Assembly (NCBI RefSeq): GCF_016919385.1
Contig: NZ_CP070351.1
Coordinates: 3,286,001 to 3,350,000 of the forward strand
DNA from: Gordonia sp. PDNC005
GTDB taxonomy: Bacteria; Actinomycetota; Actinomycetes; Mycobacteriales; Mycobacteriaceae
Reading direction: 5' to 3'
Length of the DNA stretch: 64,000 bases
Positions 61,400 to 64,000 of this stretch are shown piece after piece. Below the pieces are notes generated by a model, which saw nothing but the letters and a program-made list of their open reading frames with translations, did no database searches and had not been told where the DNA came from. Each line of letters starts with the position of its first letter. The first letter of the stretch is position 1. Made by a program: the position numbers and the translations under genes.

Positions 61400-63088
61400 T
61401 CACTCGGCGGCCGGAACCTCTGCGGGTTCCTCTTCTTTCTTGGCGCCACCGCGAAGAGGCACTTCGGTCCAGGTGATGGTGCCGATGATCGCGAGAAGCG
61501 ACAGGATCGACACCGACAGGAACACCTTGTCCATCGAGTCCGCGAAGCCCTGTTTGATCGGGTGCGAGATGCCGTGGGGCAGCCGTTCGATGATCGTCGT
61601 GTCCTTCATCAGCCCGTCGCTGTCGCCTCCAGCGGCCTCCGGGTTCTTGGCGGAAGCGATGAGTCCTTTGCCGAACGCCGCGACGTCGGGGTCGTCACTC
61701 TGGGCGGCTTCGACCACCGCCTGCTGGAACTCGGGAGTTCCGGCAGCGACCCGCATCTCGTCGGAGATATTCGGCCCCATCGTCGAGAACAGCAGCGAGA
61801 AGAACACGGCCACGCCCAGCGTTCCACCGATCTGACGGAAGAACGTCGCCGTTCCGGTCGCCATGCCGACGTCGCGCATCGGCAGGATGTTCTGCATCGC
61901 GAGCATCATCGGCTGCATCAGATTGCCGAGACCGAATCCTAGGCCGAACGCTGCGAGCATCACCAGGTACAGCGGCGTCTCGGTGCTCAGGTAGTGCAGG
62001 AGGAACGCCATCGTGGTGATCAGGATCGAGCCGATGATCGGGAACTTCTTGTAGTGCCCGCTCCGGGAGATCAGCTGGCCCGACAGGATCGAGGCGCTCA
62101 TCATTCCGAGCACCATCGGCAACATCTGCAGACCTGCCATCATCGGGCTGGAACCGCGGAGCACCTGGAAGTACTGCGGCAGCATGGAGATGCCGCCGAA
62201 CATCACGGCGCCGACCACCAGCGAGATGAAGACACCCTGCGTGAACACTCGGTTCTTGAACACCCGCAACGGGATGATCGCCTCGTCGCCCATCCGAGAT
62301 TCGACGACCACGAACAGTGCGATGCCGATGAGGCCGATCGCGTAACAGATCATCGAGTTGGTCGACGTCCATCCCCATGTGCGGCCCTGCTCGGCCACGA
62401 TCAAGAGCGGAGTGACCGCCACGGCTACGGTGGCCGCGCCCCAGTAGTCGGTGCGGTGTCCGACCAGCTTCTGCTGCGGGTAGTTCAGGACCTTGTAGAC
62501 CACAACGAGCGCGATCAGGCCGATCGGAACGTTCACCAGGAACACCCAGCGCCATCCGGACACACCGAGGATCGAGTCCGCACCGGCGAACAGTCCGCCG
62601 AGCACCGGACCGAGCACACTCGACGTGCCGAAGACTGCCAGGAAGTAACCCTGGTACTTGGCGCGTTCGCGGGGCGCGACGATGTCGGCGATTGTGGTGA
62701 GGGCCAACGTGAACAGTCCACCTGCGCCCAGGCCCTGCAGCGCGCGAAAGCCCGCCAGCTCGTACATCGACGTCGCCATGCTGCACGCGAGGGAGCCGAT
62801 CACGAAGATCGTGATCGCCAGCAGGAAGAACGGCTTGCGTCCGTAGATGTCCGACACCTTGCCGTACAGGGGCGTCACGACGGTCGACGTCACCAGGTAG
62901 GCGGTGGTGACCCACGCCTGCATGTCGTAGCCGTTGAGGTCGTCGGCGATGGTGCGGATCGCCGTCGACACGATCGTCTGGTCGAGCGCGGCCAGGAACA
63001 TGCCGATCATCAAGCCGGCCATCACCGTGAGGATCTGACGATGGGTCAGACCCTTTCCGGGGAAGTCGGCCGAAGCTGCGGAGGTCAT
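61400..63088 (-). CDS. DHA2/EmrB-QacA-type multidrug MFS exporter
   Basis: This 562-residue transporter has about 14 membrane helices. Motif A is GKVSDIYGRKPFFLL near residue 76, motif C is LGPVLGG near 163 and the early TM1 motif is MFLAALDQTIVSTA. A large loop lies between the last two helices. It exports drugs or lipids by proton antiport. ATG 63088 overlaps the MarR stop by four bases, so the MarR-MFS operon is coupled, and the MarR repressor probably controls it through the palindrome upstream. Confidence 0.9.
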   Translation of the reverse strand: MTSAASADFPGKGLTHRQILTVMAGLMIGMFLAALDQTIVSTAIRTIADDLNGYDMQAWVTTAYLVTSTVVTPLYGKVSDIYGRKPFFLLAITIFVIGSLACSMATSMYELAGFRALQGLGAGGLFTLALTTIADIVAPRERAKYQGYFLAVFGTSSVLGPVLGGLFAGADSILGVSGWRWVFLVNVPIGLIALVVVYKVLNYPQQKLVGHRTDYWGAATVAVAVTPLLIVAEQGRTWGWTSTNSMICYAIGLIGIALFVVVESRMGDEAIIPLRVFKNRVFTQGVFISLVVGAVMFGGISMLPQYFQVLRGSSPMMAGLQMLPMVLGMMSASILSGQLISRSGHYKKFPIIGSILITTMAFLLHYLSTETPLYLVMLAAFGLGFGLGNLMQPMMLAMQNILPMRDVGMATGTATFFRQIGGTLGVAVFFSLLFSTMGPNISDEMRVAAGTPEFQQAVVEAAQSDDPDVAAFGKGLIASAKNPEAAGGDSDGLMKDTTIIERLPHGISHPIKQGFADSMDKVFLSVSILSLLAIIGTITWTEVPLRGGAKKEEEPAEVPAAE

Positions 63089-63555
63089 CGGGCGTCTTCT
63101 TTCTCACTACATGGAACGATGCGGTCTTCCACCGCATCGACGAATCGGGTCAGCAGAGCTGAGAAGGTGTTGAACTCTTCGTCGGACCAGTCGGCGACCA
63201 TCTCTCCGACCACCTGACGACGACGTGCGCCGAGTTCACGGACTCGGACTCGCCCCTCGTCGGTGAGGATCAGCCGAAACGCACGACCGTCTGCGGGATC
63301 CGGCTCTCGCCTGACAAAACCTTCGGAGACGAGTTTGGCGACGTGCCTGCTGGTGGTGGAGGGGTCTGCGGCCATTGCCGCAGCGAGTTCACTCGCACGC
63401 ATCGGGCCGTGTTTGAGGACGAACAGGCCGCGGTAAGCGGCGGTCTCGACTTCGCCCTCCGGCGAGCGGAACGACGTGTGGATGCCTCGGTCACGCAGCC
63501 TGATGAAGCGCCCCAGTGCGAGGAACACCTCATCGATGCGTTCGGGCGTGGGCAT
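63085..63555 (-). CDS. MarR-family transcriptional regulator
   Basis: This 156-residue regulator has the MarR winged helix (AAYRGLFVLKHGPMRASELAAAMAADPSTTSRHVAKLVSEGFVRRE) and the wing DPADGRAFRLILTDEG. ATG 63555 was chosen; a TTG ten codons earlier overlaps a 10-bp palindrome. It is first in the operon with the DHA2 exporter and probably represses it until a drug or phenolic ligand binds. Confidence 0.9.
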   Translation of the reverse strand: MPTPERIDEVFLALGRFIRLRDRGIHTSFRSPEGEVETAAYRGLFVLKHGPMRASELAAAMAADPSTTSRHVAKLVSEGFVRREPDPADGRAFRLILTDEGRVRVRELGARRRQVVGEMVADWSDEEFNTFSALLTRFVDAVEDRIVPCSEKEDAR

Positions 63556-63576
63556 GCTTCGACTCCAATTACTTGC

Positions 63577-63586
63577 GTTGCGCAAC
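63577..63586. promoter_or_regulatory. Palindrome upstream of marR, candidate operator
   Basis: GTTGCGCAAC is a perfect 10-base palindrome 22 bases before the MarR start, in an AT-richer spot. It is a plausible MarR site. Confidence 0.5.
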
Positions 63587-63687
63587 TAAGTTCAGGTCCA
63601 CCAGCATGCGCTCTGCAACTATCGGTGTGCAACCACCAGATAGCCACCGAACCTCGTGAACGCGGCCAACGCACCTCGCATACGACG

Positions 63688-63720
63688 CGACCCTCCCCGC
63701 TCGGTGAGCGGGGAGGGTCG
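63688..63720. terminator. Strong terminator hairpin after the aminotransferase gene
   Basis: CGACCCTCCCCGCTC at 63688-63702 pairs perfectly with GAGCGGGGAGGGTCG at 63706-63720 around a GGT loop. Confidence 0.85.
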
Positions 63721-63734
63721 CGGGCGTTCGGAGA

Positions 63735-64000
63735 TCAGGCCAGTTCAGCCAGAGCTTCCAGGAGTCGATCGACGTCGTCCGAGGACGTGCCCACACCGAA
63801 GCTGGCGCGGACGGCACCGGTCGGGTGCCCCAGTTTGGCCAAGAGCGGGTGCGCGCAGAACTTCCCGTCTCGAACGCCGATACCACGGCTGCTCAAGTGC
63901 TCGGCGACAGCTCGAGGCGTATGCCCGTCGACGGTGAAACTCGCGATGGCGACTCGGTCGAGACCATCGTCGAACGCTCGGAGCGGACGCACGTGCCCAA
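63735..64000 (-). CDS. Class V aminotransferase / cysteine-desulfurase-family protein (C-terminal 88 residues)
   Basis: The gene is cut by the right window edge. The visible end has the family small domain: VAIASFTVDGHTPRAVAEHLSSRGIGVRDGKFCAHPLLAKLG, then VRASFGVGTSSDDVDRLLEAL. The GKFCAHPL and VRASFGVGTS patterns fit SufS/CsdA-like or related class V enzymes. The PLP lysine lies outside the window, so the exact reaction is unknown. A strong hairpin follows the stop. Confidence 0.75.
   Translation of the reverse strand, partial: GHVRPLRAFDDGLDRVAIASFTVDGHTPRAVAEHLSSRGIGVRDGKFCAHPLLAKLGHPTGAVRASFGVGTSSDDVDRLLEALAELA

Noticed and set aside
1..64000. CRISPR array, prophage, integrase or transposase
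   Set aside because: No regularly spaced repeats, phage structural genes, recombinase motifs or insertion-sequence ends were seen on either strand.

Overview
The window is GC-rich and comes from a mycolic-acid actinobacterium (order Mycobacteriales); Gordonia, or a close relative such as Rhodococcus or Tsukamurella, fits best. The reasons are a secreted antigen-85-type mycolyltransferase, a KstR2-controlled cluster for the last two steroid rings (HIP), and a right half in the same gene order as Mycobacterium tuberculosis lysS ... coaX-panD-panC ... folK-folB-folP-folE-ftsH ... hpt-tilS ... dacB-ppa. The genus call is inference.

Left part (1-21.9 kb): the end of ipdA, then ipdB and ipdC, which belong to HIP ring cleavage. 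An accessory stretch follows: an ECF sigma factor with a SnoaL tail and a VOC gene, a MOSC protein, a LacI regulator divergent from a probable glutarate module (gcdH-gcdG), a LysR/SnoaL pair, an RlmG/RsmC-like methyltransferase, two small membrane-protein genes, kstR2, an MHS transporter, TetR and IclR regulators, and a catabolic cluster of unknown substrate. That cluster holds a transporter remnant, a ThDP enzyme, a TauD-type dioxygenase and a D-aminoacylase-type amidohydrolase. A metallophosphoesterase ends the part.

Middle (21.9-45.3 kb): an aldehyde dehydrogenase, the mycolyltransferase, a GNAT protein and a tiny 37-codon gene. The HIP operon fadE30-ipdF-fadA6 follows, divergent from fadD3 with a KstR2-like box between. 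Next come an acyl-CoA ligase/LuxR pair, lysS, and a rhodanese-like gene that lacks the catalytic Cys and sits behind a short Cys-rich leader ORF. An ACAD/TetR pair shares a perfect palindrome. A Tat phosphoesterase, a 3-oxoacid CoA-transferase/IclR pair, an iron-box-preceded surface protein, a MaoC protein and an SDR complete the part.

Right part (45.3-64 kb): a long minus-strand housekeeping block for CoA precursor and folate synthesis (coaX, panD, panC, a Rossmann protein, a DUF6779-like protein, a DUF3180-like protein, folK, folB, folP, folE), then ftsH, hpt, tilS, a zinc metalloprotease and dacB. It is broken by a frameshifted DUF559 nuclease-like gene embedded among repeated decamers and by a secreted protein gene at 56.6 kb. 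ppa, a MarR-MFS efflux operon and the C-terminus of a class V aminotransferase close the window. Many genes overlap by ATGA or GTGA, so translational coupling is common. Several convergent gene pairs are separated by strong GC hairpins.
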